Under the pieces are notes generated by a model. It was given only the letters and a program-made list of their open reading frames with translations, searched no databases and was not told the DNA's origin. The translations under genes were made by a program, and so were the position numbers. Below, one piece after another: positions 11,581 through 24,655 of a DNA stretch of 64,000 bases; the stretch's first letter is position 1, and the number at the start of each line of letters is the position of its first letter. This DNA comes from Calliopsis andreniformis (Eukaryota; Arthropoda; Insecta; Hymenoptera; Andrenidae): NCBI RefSeq assembly GCF_051401765.1, contig NW_027480423.1:16802001-16866000 (forward strand), in the 5' to 3' direction.

Positions 11581-14039
11581 CGCCCTGGAGTGAAGCATAG
11601 GTTGCCCGGAACGTGGAAATGACCATAACTTTCACACTGGTATCAATTATTCGTTTTATACATGGAAAAACTGTTCTATTCATTTTGTATTTTATGCTTT
11701 CGGCGTTGACTTCTAAGGCCCTACCTATCCGATCTGGCGGAGCAACGCCCTCGAGTGAAGCCTAGGTTGCCCGGAACGTAGAAATGACCATAACTTCACA
11801 CTGGTTGCTATTATTCGTCTTATACGATGAAAAAACTGTGATATTTATATTGCATTTTATGCTTCTGGCGTTGACTTCTTAGGCCCTAACTATTCGATCT
11901 GGTGGAGCAACGCCCTAGAGTGAAGCCTGCGATGCCCGGAACGTAGAAATGATCATTACCTTCACGCTTGTTGCAATTATTCCTGTTATACGATGAAAAA
12001 ACTGTTGTATTTTTATTGCATGTTTTCCTTCAGGCGTTGACTTCTAAGGCCGTAGCTATTCGATGTGGTGGACCAGCGCCCTAGAGTGACGCCTAGGTTG
12101 CCCGGAACGTAGAAATGACCATTACTTTCACAATGTATGCAATTATACATTTTATACGATGGAAAAACTGTTGTACTTATATAGCATTTTATTCTTCTGG
12201 CCTTGACTTCTTAGGCCCTAACTATTCGATCTGGTGGAACAACGCCCTAGAAAGAAGCCTGCGATGCCCGGAACGTAGAAATGATCATTACCTTCACGCT
12301 TGTTGCAATTATTCCTGTTATACGATGGAAAAACTCTTGTATATTTATCGTATTTTATGCTTCGGGCGTTGTCTTCTATGGCCCTACCTATTCGATCTGG
12401 TGGAGCAACACCCTACAGTGAAGCCTAGGTTGTCCGGAACGTAGATATGACCATAGCCTTCACACAGGTTGCAATTATTCGTTTTATACATGGAAAAACT
12501 GATCTACTTATTTTGCATTTTATTCTTCTGCCGTTGACTTCTTAGGCCCTACCTACTCGATCTGGTGGAGCAACACCCTACAGTGAAGCCTAGGTTGGTC
12601 GGAACGTAGATATGACCATAACCTTCACCCAGGTTGCAATTATTCGTTTTATACATGGAAAAACTGTTCCATTTATTTTGTATTTTATGCTTCTGGCGTT
12701 GACTTCTAAGGCCCTAACTTTTCGATCTGGTGGAGCAACGTCCTAGAGTGAAGCCTAGGTTGCCCGGAACGTACAAATGATCATAACATTCACACTGGTT
12801 ACCATTATTCGTTTTATACGATGGAGAAGCTGTTGTATTTATATCGTATTTTATGCTTCTGGCGCTGACTTCTTAGACCCTAACTATTCCATCTGGTGGA
12901 ACAACGCCCTAGGGTGAAGCCTAGGTTGCCGGGAACGTAGAAATGACCATAACTTTCACACTGGTAGCAATTATTCGTTTTATACATGGAAAAACTGTTC
13001 CATTTATTTTGTATTTTATGCTTCTGGCGTTGACTTCTAAGGCCCTACCTATCCGATCTAGCGGAGCAACGACCTCGAGTGAAGCCTATGTTGCCCGGAA
13101 CGTAGAAATGACCATAACTTTCACACTGGTAGCAATTATTCGTTCTATACATGGAAAAGCTGTTCTATTTATTTTGTATTTTATGCTTCTGGCGTTTACT
13201 TCTAAGGCCCTACCTATCCGATCTGGTGGAGCACCGACCTCGAGTGAAGCCTAGGTTGCCCGGAACGTAGAAATGACGATTACTTTCACAATGTATGCAA
13301 TTATTCATTTTATACGATGGAAAAACTGTTGTACTTATAATGCATTTTATTCTTCTGGCGTTGACTTCTTAGGCCCTGTCTGTTCGATCTGGTGGCACAG
13401 CGCCCTAGGATGAAGCCTAGGTTGCCCGGAACGTAGAAATAACCATTACTTTCACACTGTTTGCAAATATACATTATATACGATGGAAACGCTGTTGCAT
13501 TTATATTGTATTTTATGCTTCTGGCGTTGACTTCTTAGGCCCTAACTATTTAACCTGGTGAAGCACCGCGCTAGAGTGAAGAGTAGGTTGCCCGGAACGT
13601 AGAACATACCATTACCTTCACACTGGTTGCAATTATTCCTGTTATACGATGGAAAAACTGTTGCATCTTTATTGTGTTTTATGCTTCTGGCGTGGACTTC
13701 TTAGGCCCTAACCATTCGATCTGGTGGAACAACGCCCGAGGGTGAAGCCTACGTTGCCCGGAACGTATAAATGACCATAACTTTCACACTGGTAGCAATT
13801 ATTCGTTTTATACGATGGAAAAGCCTTAGTATTTATATCGTATTTTATGCTTCTGGCGTTGACCTCTTAGGCCCTAACTATTCCATCTGGTGGAACAGCG
13901 CCCTGGAGTGAAGCCTATGTTGCCCGGAACGTAGAAATGACCATAACTTTCACACTGGTAGCAATTATTCGTTCTATACATGGAAAAGCTGTTCTATTTA
14001 TTTTGTATTTTGTGCTTCTGGCGTTGACTTCTAAGGCCC
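11581..14039. repeat. Left mosaic with a 5-mer duplication (829 bp)
   Basis: About 13,081-13,545 matches about 13,910-14,374 with an offset of 829 bases (5 monomers less one); shared alleles are CCTATGTTGCCC, ATTCGTTCTATACATGG and GACGATTACTTTCAC. About 12,090-12,520 matches about 15,571-16,001 (offset 3,481, 21 monomers), including GAACGTAGATATGACCATAGC. A short block at 12,768-12,985 matches 7,962-8,180 (GAACGTACAAATGATC). The longest open frame of the window (12,115-12,444, 109 codons) lies here and spans two satellite monomers, so it is not a gene. Confidence 0.7.
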
Positions 14040-16424
14040 TACCTATCCGATCTGTTGGAGCAACGACCTCGAGTGAAGCCTAGGTTGCCCGGAACGTAGA
14101 AATGACGATTACTTTCACAATGTATGCAATTATTCATTTTATACGATGGAAAAACTGTTGTACTTATAATGCATTTTATTCTTCTGGCGTTGACTTCTTA
14201 GGCCCTGTCTGTTCGATCTGGTGGCACAGCGCCCTAGAATGAAGCCTAGGTTGCCCGGAACGTAGAAATGACCATTACTTTCACACTGTTTGCAAATATA
14301 CATTATATACGATGGAAACGCTGTTGCATTTATATTGTATTTTATGCTTCTGGCGTTGACTTCTTAGGCCCTAACTATTTGGTCTGGTGGAGCAACGCCC
14401 TAGAGTGACGCCTAGGTTGCCCGGAACGTCGAACGTACCATTACCTTCACACTGGTTGCAAATATTCCTGTTATACGATAGAAAAGCTGTTGCATCTTTA
14501 TTGTATTTTATGCTTCTGGCGTTGACTTCTTAGGACCTAACCATTCGATCTGGTGGAGCAAGGCCCTAGAGTGAAGCCTAGGTTGCCCGGAACGTAGAAA
14601 TGACCATAACTTTCTCACTGGTTACCATTATTCGTTTTATACGATGGAAAACCTGTTGTATTTACATCGTATTTTATGCTTCTGGCGTTGTCTTCTTAGG
14701 CCCTAACTGTTCCATCTGGTGGAACAAGGCACTAGGGTGAAGCCTAGGTTGCCCGGAACGTCGAAATGTCCATAACTTTCACTCTGGTAACAATTATTCG
14801 TTTTATACAATGGAAAAACTGTTCTATTTATTTTGCATTTTATGCTTCGGGCGTTGACTTCTAAGGCCCTAACTATTCGATCTGGTGGAGCCACGCCCTA
14901 GAGTGAAGCCTAGGTTGCCCGGAACGTAGAACATACGATTACCTTCACACTGGTTGCAATTATTCCTGTTATACGATGGAAAAACTGTTGCACCATTATT
15001 GTATTTTATGCTTTCGGCGTTGACTTCTAAGGCCCTACCTATCCGATCTGGCGGAGCAACGCCCTCGAGTGAAGCCTGCGATGCCCGGAACGTAGAAATG
15101 ATCATTACCTTCACGCTTGTTGCAATTATTCCTGTTATACGATGAAAAAACTGTTGTATTTTTATTGCATTTTTGCCTTCAGGCGATGACTTCTAAGGCC
15201 GTAGCTATTCGATGTGGTGGACCAGCGCCCTAGTGTGACGCCTAGGTTGCCCGGAACGTAGAAATGACCATTACTTTCACAATGTATGCAATTATACATT
15301 TTATACGATGGAAAAACTGTTGTACTTATATAGCATTTTATTCTTCTGGCCTTGACTTCTTAGGCCCTAACTATTCGATCTGGCGGAACAACGCCCTAGA
15401 GTGAAGCCTGCGATGACCGGAACGTAGAAATGATCATTACCTTCACGCTTGTTGCAATTATTCCTGTTATAAGATGAAAAAACTGTTGTATTTTTATTGC
15501 ATTTTTTGCTTCAGGCGCTGACTTCTAAGATCGTAGCTATTCGATGTGGTGGAGCAACGCCCTAGAGTGACGCCTAGGTTGCCTGGAACGTAGAAATGAC
15601 CATTACTTTCACAATGTATGCAATTATACATTTTATACGATGGAAAAACTGTTGTACTTATATAGCATTTTATTCTTCTGGCCTTGACTTCTTAGGCCCT
15701 AACTATTCGATCTGGTGGAACAACGCCCTAGAGTGAAGCCTGCGATGCCCGGAACGTAGAAATGATCATTACCTTCACGCTTGTTGCAATTATTCCTGTT
15801 ATACGATGGAAAAACTCTTGTATATTTATCGTATTTTATGCTTCGGGCGTTGTCTTCTATGGCCCTACCTATTCGATCTGGTGGAGCAACACCCTACAGT
15901 GAAGCCTAGGTTGTCCGGAACGTAGATATGACCATAGCCTTCACACAGGTTGCAATTATTCGTTTTATACATGGAAAAACTGATCTACTTATTTTGCATT
16001 TTATTCTTCTGGCCTTGACTTCTTAGGCCCTAACTATTCGATCTGGCGGAACAACGCCCTAGAGTGAAGCCTGCGATGACCGGAACGTAGAAATGATCAT
16101 TACCTTCACGCTTGTTGCAATTATTCCTGTTATAAGATGAAAAAACTGTTGTATTTTTATTGCATTTTTTGCTTCAGGCGCTGACTTCTAAGATCGTAGC
16201 TATTCGATGTGGTGGAGCAACGCCCTAGAGTGACGCCTAGGTTGCCTGGAACGTAGAAATGACCATTACTTTCACAATGTAAGCAATTATTCATTTTATA
16301 CGATGGAAAAACTGTTGTACTTATATTGCATTTTATTCTTCTGCCGTTGACTTCTAAGGCCCTAACTATTCGATCTGGTGGAGCAACGGCCTAGAGTGAA
16401 GCCCCGGTTGCCCGGAACGTAGAA
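14040..16424. repeat. Left mosaic, donor-like relatives at 20.1 and 29.5 kb
   Basis: About 14,810-15,060 matches 20,115-20,365 (offset 5,305), then about 15,065-15,580 matches 20,535-21,050 (offset 5,470). The change of 165 bases shows that one monomer (the AACTTCACACTGGTTGCTATT unit seen at 20.4 and 29.86 kb) is absent here. The alleles GAACGTAGAACATACG with GTTGCACCATTATTG and the GAAGCCTGCGATG unit are shared with the 20 and 29.7 kb blocks. At 15,592-16,000 it carries the 21-mer partner of 12,111-12,520. Confidence 0.7.
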
Positions 16425-19065
16425 TTGACCATAACTTTCACACTGGAAACAATTATTCATTTTATACATGGAACAGCTGTTCTATTTATTTTGCATTTTA
16501 TGCATCGGGCGTTGACTTCTATGGCCCTACCTATTCGATCTGGTGGAGCAACACCCTACATTGAAGCCTAGTTTGTCCGGAACGTAGATATGACCATAAC
16601 CTTCACACAGGTTGCAATCATTCGTTTTATACGATTGAAAGGCTGTTGTATTTATTTTGTAGTTTATGCTTCTGGCGTTGAATTCCAAGGCCCTAACACT
16701 TCGACCTGGTGGAGCAATGCCTCAGAGTTAAGTCTAGGATGCCCGAAACGTCGAAATGATCGTTACTTTCACACTGGTTGCAATTAGTCATGCTATACGA
16801 TGGAAAATCAGTTGCATTTTTATTGTATTTTATGCTTCGGGCGTTAGCTTCTAAGGCTGTAGCTTTTAGCTGTGGTGGAGCAACACCGTAGAGTGACGCC
16901 TAGGTTGCCCGGCTCGTAGAAATGGCCATTACTTTCACGATGTTTGCAATTATTCATTTTATACGATGGTAATCTCTTGTACTTATATTGCATTTTATTC
17001 TTCTGGCGTTGACTTCTTAGGCCCTAACTATTCGATCTGGTGGAACAACGATCTAGAGTGAAGCCTAGGTTGCCAGGGACGTAGAAATGACCAGTACTTT
17101 CACACTGTTTGCTAATACACATTATATACGATGAAAAGGCTGTTGTATTTATATTGTATTTTATGCTTCTGGCGTTGACTTCTTAGGGCCTAACTATTTA
17201 ACCTGGTGAAGCACCGCGCTAGAGTGAAGAGTAGGTTGCCCGGAACGTAGAACATACCATTACTTTCACACTGGTTGCAATTATTCCTGTTATACGATGG
17301 AAAAACTGTTGCATCTTTATTGTGTTTTATGCTTCTGGCGTGGACTTCTTAGGCCCTAACCATTCGATCTGGTGGAACAACGCCCTAGGGTGAAGCCTAG
17401 GTTGCCCGGAACGTAGAAATGACCATAACTTTCACACTGGTAGCAATTATTCGTTTTATACGATGGAAAAGCCTTAGTATTTATATCGTATTTTATGCTT
17501 CTGGCGTTGACCTCTTAGGCCCTAACTATTCCATCTGGTGGAACAACGCCCTGGAGTGAAGCCTATGTTGCCCGGAACGTAGAAATGACCATAACTTACA
17601 CACTGGTAGCAATTATTCGTTCTATACATGGAAAAGCTGTTCTATTTATTTTGTATTTTATGCTTCTGGCGTTGACTTCTAAGGCCCTAACTATTCGATC
17701 TGGTGGAGCAACGACCTCGAGTGAAGCCTAGGTTGCCCGGAACGTAGAAATGACCATAACTTTCACACTGGAAACAATTATTCATTTTATACATGGAACA
17801 GCTGTACTATTTATTTTGCATTTTATGCATCGGGCGTTGACTTCTATGGCCCTACCTATTCGATCTGGTGGAGCAACACCCTACATTGAAGCCTAGTTTG
17901 TCCGGAACGTAGATATGACCATAACCTTCACACAGGTTGCAATCATTCGTTTTATACGATTGAAAGACTGTTGTATTTATTTTGTAGTTTATGCTTCTGG
18001 CGTTGAATTCCAAGGCCCTAACACTTCGACCTGGTGGAGCAATGCCTCAGAGTTAAGTCTAGGATGCCCGAAACGTCGAAATGATCGTTACTTTCACACT
18101 GGTTGCAATTAGTCATGCTATACGATGGAAAATCAGTTGCATTTTTATTGTATTTTATGCTTCGGGCGTTAGCTTCTAAGGCTGTAGCTTTTAGCTGTGG
18201 TGGAGCAACACCGTAGAGTGACGCCTAGGTTGCCCGGCTCGTAGAAATGGCCATTACTTTCACAATGTTTGCAATTATTCATTTTATACGATGGTAATCT
18301 CTTGTACTTATATTGCATTTTATTCTTCTGGCGTTGACTTCTTAGGCCCTAACTATTCGATCTGGTGGAACAACGCTCTAGAGTGAAGCCTAGGTTGCCA
18401 GGGACGTAGAAATGACCATTACTTTCACACTGTTTGCTAATACACATTATATACGATGTAAAGGCTGTTGTATTTATATTGTATTTTATGCTTCTGGCGT
18501 TGACTTCTTAGGGCCTAACTATTTAACCTGGTGAAGCACCGCGCTAGAGTGAAGAGTAGGTTGGCCGGAACGTAGAACATACCATTACCTTCACACTGGT
18601 TGCAATTATTCCTGTTATACGATGGAAAAACTGTTGCATCTTTATTGTGTTTTATGCTTCTGGCGTGGACTTCTTAGGCCCTAACCATTCGATCTGGTGG
18701 AACAACGCCCTAGGGTGAAGCCTAGGTTGCCCGGAACGTAGAAATGACCATAACTTTCACACTGGTAGCAATTATTCGTTTTATACGATGGAAAAGCCTT
18801 AGTATTTATATCGTATTTTATGCTTCTGGCGTTGACCTCTTAGGCCCTAACTATTCCATCTGGTGGAACAACGCCCTGGAGTGAAGCCTATGTTGCCCGG
18901 AACGTAGAAATGACCATAACTTTCACACTGGTAGCAATTATTCGTTCTATACATGGAAAAGCTGTTCTATTTATTTTGTATTTTATGCTTCTGGCGTTGA
19001 CTTCTAAGGCCCTACCTATCCGATCTGGTGGAGCAACGACCTCGAGTGAAGCCTAGGTTGCCCGG
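16425..19065. repeat. 8-mer HOR, two tandem copies of about 1,325 bp
   Basis: Copy 1 is about 16,425-17,745 and copy 2 about 17,750-19,065. The offset is 1,325 bases, eight monomers less three. Each copy holds the series GGAAACAATTATTCATTTTATACATGG, the TAGATATGACC unit, the GCCTCAGAGTTAAGTCTAGG unit, the GGCTCGTAGAAATGGCC unit with ATGGTAATCTCTTG, the GCTAATACACATTATATACG unit, the GTAGAACATACC unit, the GCCTTAGTATTTATATCG unit and the CGTTCTATACATGG unit. The copies differ at few sites that I saw (for example GAAAGGC against GAAAGAC at 16,639 and 17,964). Confidence 0.8.
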
Positions 19066-21505
19066 AACGTAGAAATGACCATTACTTTCACAATGTATGC
19101 AATTATTCATTTTATACGATGGAAAAACTGTTGTACTTATAATGCATTTTATTCTTCTGGCGTTGACTTCTTAGGCCCTGTCTGTTCGATCTGGTGGCAC
19201 AGTGCCCTAGAATGAAGCCTAGGTTGCCCGGAACGTAGAAATGACCATTACTTTCACACTGTTTGCAAATATACATTATATACGATGGAAAGGCTGTTGT
19301 ATTTATATTGTATTTTATGCTTCTGGCGTTGACTACTTAGGCCCTAACTATTCCATCTGGTGGAGCAACGCCCTAGGGTGAAGCCTAGGTTGCCGGGAAA
19401 GTAGAAATGACCATAACTTTCACACTGGTAGCAATTATTCGTTTTATACGATGGAAAAACTGTTCTATTTATTTTGTATTTTATGCTTCGGGCGTTGACT
19501 TCTAAGGCCCTAACTATTCGATCTGTTGGAGCAACACCCTAGAGTGGAGCATCGGTTGCCCGGAACGTAGAAATGACCATAACTTTCACACTGGCAGCAA
19601 TTATTCATGCTATACGATGGAAAAGCTGTTGTATTTATATCGTATTTTATGCTTCTGGCGCTGACTTCTTAGACCCTAACTATTCCATCTGGTGGAACAA
19701 CGCCCTAGGGTGAAGCCTAGGTTGCCGGGAAAGTAGAAATGACCATAACTTTCACACTGTTTGCTAATATACATTATATACGATGGAAAGGCTGTTGTAT
19801 TTATATTGTATTTTATGCTTCTGGCGTTGACTTCTTAGGCCCTAACTATTTAACCTGGTGAAGCACCGCGCTAGAGTGAAGAGTAGGTTGCCCGGAACGT
19901 AGAACATACCATTACCTTCACACTGGTTGCAATTATTCCTGTTATACGATGGAAAAACTGTTGCATCTTTATTGTGTTTTATGCTTCTGGCGTGGACTTC
20001 TTAGGCCCTAACCATTCGATCTGGTGGAACAACGCCCTAGGGTGAAGCCTACGTTGCCCGGAACGTAGAAATGACCATAACTTTCACACTGGTAGCAATT
20101 ATTCGTTTTATACAATGGAAAAACTGTTCTATTTATTTTGCATTTTATGCTTCGGGCGTTGACTTCTAAGGCCCTAACTATTCGATCTGGTGGAGCCACG
20201 CCCTAGAGTGAAGCCTAGGTTGCCCGGAACGTAGAACATACGATTACCTTCACACTGGTTGCAATTATTCCTGTTATACGATGGAAAAACTGTTGCACCA
20301 TTATTGTATTTTATGCTTTCGGCGTTGACTTCTAAGGCCCTACCTATCCGATCTGGCGGAGCAACGCCCTCGAGTGAAGCCTAGGTTGCCCGGAACGTAG
20401 AAATGACCATAACTTCACACTGGTTGCTATTATTCGTCTTATACGATGAAAAAACTGTTATATTTATATTGCATTTTATGCTTCTGGCGTTGACTTCTTA
20501 GGCCCTAACTATTCGATCTGGTGGAGCAACGCCCTAGAGTGAAGCCTGCGATGCCCGGAACGTAGAAATGATCATTACCTTCACGCTTGTTGCAATTATT
20601 CCTGTTATACGATGAAAAAACTGTTGTATTTTTATTGCATTTTTGCCTTCAGGCGATGACTTCTAAGGCCGTAGCTATTCGATGTGGTGGACCAGCGCCC
20701 TAGTGTGACGCCTAGGTTGCCCGGAACGTAGAAATGACCATTACTTTCACAATGTATGCAATTATACATTTTATACGATGGAAAAACTGTTGTACTTATA
20801 TAGCATTTTATTCTTCTGGCCTTGACTTCTTAGGCCCTAACTATTCGATCTGGTGGAACAACGCCCTAGAGTGAAGCCTGCGATGACCGGAACGTAGAAA
20901 TGATCATTACCTTCACGCTTGTTGCAATTATTCCTGTTATAAGATGAAAAAACTGTTGTATTTTTATTGCATTTTTTGCTTCAGGCGCTGACTTCTAAGA
21001 TCGTAGCTATTCGATGTGGTGGACCAACGCCCTAGAGTGACGCCTAGGTTGCCTGGAACGTAGAAATGACCATTACTTTCACAATGTAAGCAATTATTCA
21101 TTTTATACGATGGAAAAACTGTTGTACTTATATTGCATTTTATTCTTCTGCCGTTGACTTCTAAGGCCCTAACTATTCGATCTGGTGGAGCAACGGCCTA
21201 GAGTGAAGCCCCGGTTGCCCGGAACGTAGAATTGACCATAACTTTCACACTGGAAACAATTATTCATTTTATACATGGAACAGCTGTTCTATTTATTTTG
21301 CATTTTATGCATCGGGCGTTGACTTCTATGGCCCTACCTATTCGATCTGGTGGAGCAACACCCTACATTGAAGCCTAGTTTGTCCGGAACGTAGATATGA
21401 CCATAACCTTCACACAGGTTGCAATCATTCGTTTTATACGATTGAAAGGCTGTTGTATTTATTTTGTAGTTTATGCTTCTGGCGTTGAATTCCAAGGCCC
21501 TAACA
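17735..21505. repeat. 21-mer segment (3,482 bp) sharing its start with the next HOR
   Basis: About 17,735-20,115 matches about 21,217-23,597 with a constant offset of 3,482 bases (21 monomers less four). Past 20,115 this copy carries seven or eight monomers (CAATGGAAAAACTGTTCTATTTATTTTGC, the CATACGATTACC unit, the CTTCACACTGGTTGCTATT unit, the CTGCGATG units) that are not in the following 19-mer copies. The 19.88-21.5 kb part is the apparent source of the block at 29.34-31.85 kb. Confidence 0.75.
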
Positions 21506-24500
21506 CTTCGACCTGGTGGAGCAATGCCTCAGAGTTAAGTCTAGGATGCCCGAAACGTCGAAATGATCGTTACTTTCACACTGGTTGCAATTAGTCATGC
21601 TATACGATGGAAAATCAGTTGCATTTTTATTGTATTTTATGCTTCGGGCGTTAGCTTCTAAGGCTGTAGCTTTTAGCTGTGGTGGAGCAACACCGTAGAG
21701 TGACGCCTAGGTTGCCCGGCTCGTAGAAATGGCCATTACTTTCACGATGTTTGCAATTATTCATTTTATACGATGGTAATCTCTTGTACTTATATTGCAT
21801 TTTATTCTTCTGGCGTTGACTTCTTAGGCCCTAACTATTCGATCTGGTGGAACAACGATCTAGAGTGAAGCCTAGGTTGCCAGGGACGTAGAAATGACCA
21901 GTACTTTCACACTGTTTGCTAATACACATTATATACGATGGAAAGGCTGTTGTATTTATATTGTATTTTATGCTTCTGGCGTTGACTTCTTAGGGCCTAA
22001 CTATTTAACCTGGTGAAGCACCGCGCTAGAGTGAAGAGTAGGTTGCCAGGAACGTAGAACATACCATTACCTTCACACTGGTTGCAATTATTCCTGTTAT
22101 ACGATGGAAAAACTGTTGCATCTTTATTGTGTTTTATGCTTCTGGCGTGGACTTCTTAGGCCCTAACCATTCGATCTGGTGGAACAACGCCCTAGGGTGA
22201 AGCCTAGGTTGCCCGGAACGTAGAAATGACCATAACTTTCACACTGGTAGCAATTATTCGTTTTATACGATGGAAAAGCCTTAGTATTTATATCGTATTT
22301 TATGCTTCTGGCGTTGACCTCTTAGGCCCTAACTATTCCATCTGGTGGAACAACGCCCTGGAGTGAAGCCTATGTTGCCCGGAACGTAGAAATGACCATA
22401 ACTTACACACTGGTAGCAATTATTCGTTCTATACATGGAAAAGCTGTTGTATTTATTTTGTATTTTATGCTTCTGGCGTTGACTTCTAAGGCCCTAACTA
22501 TTCGATCTGGTGGAGCAACGACCTCGAGTGAAGCCTAGGTTGCCCGGAACGTAGAAATGACCATTACTTTCACAATGTATGCAATTATTCATTTTATACG
22601 ATGGAAAAACTGTTGTACTTATAATGCATTTTATTCTTCTGGCGTTGACTTCTTAGGCCCTGTCTGTTCGATCTGGTGGCACAGTGCCCTAGAATGAAGC
22701 CTAGGTTGCCCGGAACGTAGAAATGACCATTACTTTCACACTGTTTGCAAATATACATTATATACGATGGAAAGGCTGTTGTATTTATATTGTATTTTAT
22801 GCTTCTGGCGTTGACTACTTAGGCCCTAACTATTCCATCTGGTGGAGCAACGCCCTAGGGTGAAGCCTAGGTTGCCGGGAAAGTAGAAATGACCATAACT
22901 TTCACACTGGTAGCAATTATTCGTTTTATACGATGGAAAAACTGTTCTATTTATTTTGTATTTTATGCTTCGGGCGTTGACTTCTAAGGCCCTAACTATT
23001 CGATCTGTTGGAGCAACACCCTAGAGTGGAGCATCGGTTGCCCGGAACGTAGAAATGACCATAACTTTCACACTGGCAGCAATTATTCATGCTATACGAT
23101 GGAAAAGCTGTTGTATTTATATCGTATTTTATGCTTCTGGCGCTGACTTCTTAGACCCTAACTATTCCATCTGGTGGAACAACGCCCTAGGGTGAAGCCT
23201 AGGTTGCCGGGAAAGTAGAAATGACCATAACTTTCACACTGTTTGCTAATATACATTATATACGATGGAAAGGCTGTTGTATTTATATTGTATTTTATGC
23301 TTCTGGCGTTGACTTCTTAGGCCCTAACTATTTAACCTGGTGAAGCACCGCGCTAGAGTGAAGAGTAGGTTGCCCGGAACGTAGAACATACCATTACCTT
23401 CACACTGGTTGCAATTATTCCTGTTATACGATGGAAAAACTGTTGCATCTTTATTGTGTTTTATGCTTCTGGCGTGGACTTCTTAGGCCCTAACCATTCG
23501 ATCTGGTGGAACAACGCCCTAGGGTGAAGCCTACGTTGCCCGGAACGTAGAAATGACCATAACTTTCACACTGGTAGCAATTATTCGTTTTATACGATGG
23601 AAAAGCCTTAGTATTTATATCGTGTTTTATGCTTCTGGCGTTGACCCCTTAGGCCCTAACTATTCTATCTGGTGGAACAACGCCCTGGAGTGAAGCCTAT
23701 GTTGCCCGGAACGTAGAAATGACCATAACTTTCACACTGGTAGCAATTATTCGTTCTATACACGGAAAAGCTGTTCTATTTATTTTGTACTTTATGCTTC
23801 TGGCGATGACTTCTAAGGCCCTACCTATCCGATCTGGTGGAGCAACGACCTCGAGTGAAGCCTAGGTTGCCCGGAACGTAGAAATGACCATTACTTTCAC
23901 AATGCATGCAATTATTCATTTTATACGATGGAAAAACTGTTGTACTTATAATGCATTTTATCCTTCTGGCGTTGACTTCTTAGGCCCTGTCTGTTCGATC
24001 TGGTGGCACAGCGCCCTAGAATGAAGTCTAGGTTGCCCGGAACGTAGAAATGACCATTACTTTCACACTGTTTGCAAATATACATTATATACGATGGAAA
24101 CGCTGTTGCATTTATATTGTATTTTATGCTTCTGGCGTTGACTTCTTAGGCCCTAACTATTTGGTCTGGTGGAGCAAAGCCCTAGAGTGACGCCTAGGTT
24201 GCCCGGAACGTCGAACGTACCATTACCTTCACACTGGTTGCAATTATTCCTGTTACACGATAGAAAAGCTGTTGCATCTTTATTGTATTTTATGCTTCTG
24301 GCGTTGACTTCTTAGGACCTAACTATTCCATCTGGTGGAACAACGCCCTGGAGTGAAGTCTAGGTTGCCCGGAACGTGGAAATGACCATAACTTTCACAC
24401 TGGTAGCAATTATTCGTTTTATACATGGAAAAACTGTTGTGTTTATTTTGTATTTTATGCTTCTGGCGCTGACTTCTAAGGCCCTACCTATTCGATCTGG

Positions 24501-24655
24501 CGGAGCAACACCCTACAGTGAAGCCTAGGTTGCTCGGAACGTAGAACTGACCATTACCTTCTCACTGTTTGCAATAATTCATTTTATACGATGGCAAAGC
24601 TGTTGTATTTATATTGTATTTTATGCTTCTGGCGTTGACTTCTAAGGCCCTATTT
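21506..24655. repeat. 19-mer HOR, copy 1 (3,150 bp)
   Basis: This block is repeated immediately downstream with an offset of exactly 3,150 bases, 19 monomers less four. The four missing bases fit the one-base-short TACATGG-type and related monomers it contains. The left limit is sharp: just before 21,506 the text reads CCCTAACACTTCG, while the matching place before copy 2 reads CCCTATTTCTTCG. The block carries the GCCTCAGAGTTAAGTC unit, the ATGGTAATCTC unit, the GACTACTTAGGCCC unit, the TGGCAGCAATTATTCATGC unit and the GAACGTCGAACG unit. Left-type alleles throughout. Confidence 0.88.

Noticed and set aside
12115..12444. Open frame of 109 codons, the longest in the window
   Set aside because: It spans two satellite monomers and is simply a pair of copies that lost stops by point changes; there is no related long frame in other copies and no gene context.
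14703..15145. Overlapping open frames on both strands
   Set aside because: Both read the same satellite units in opposite directions; overlapping antisense frames of this size are expected in an array with few stops in some variants.
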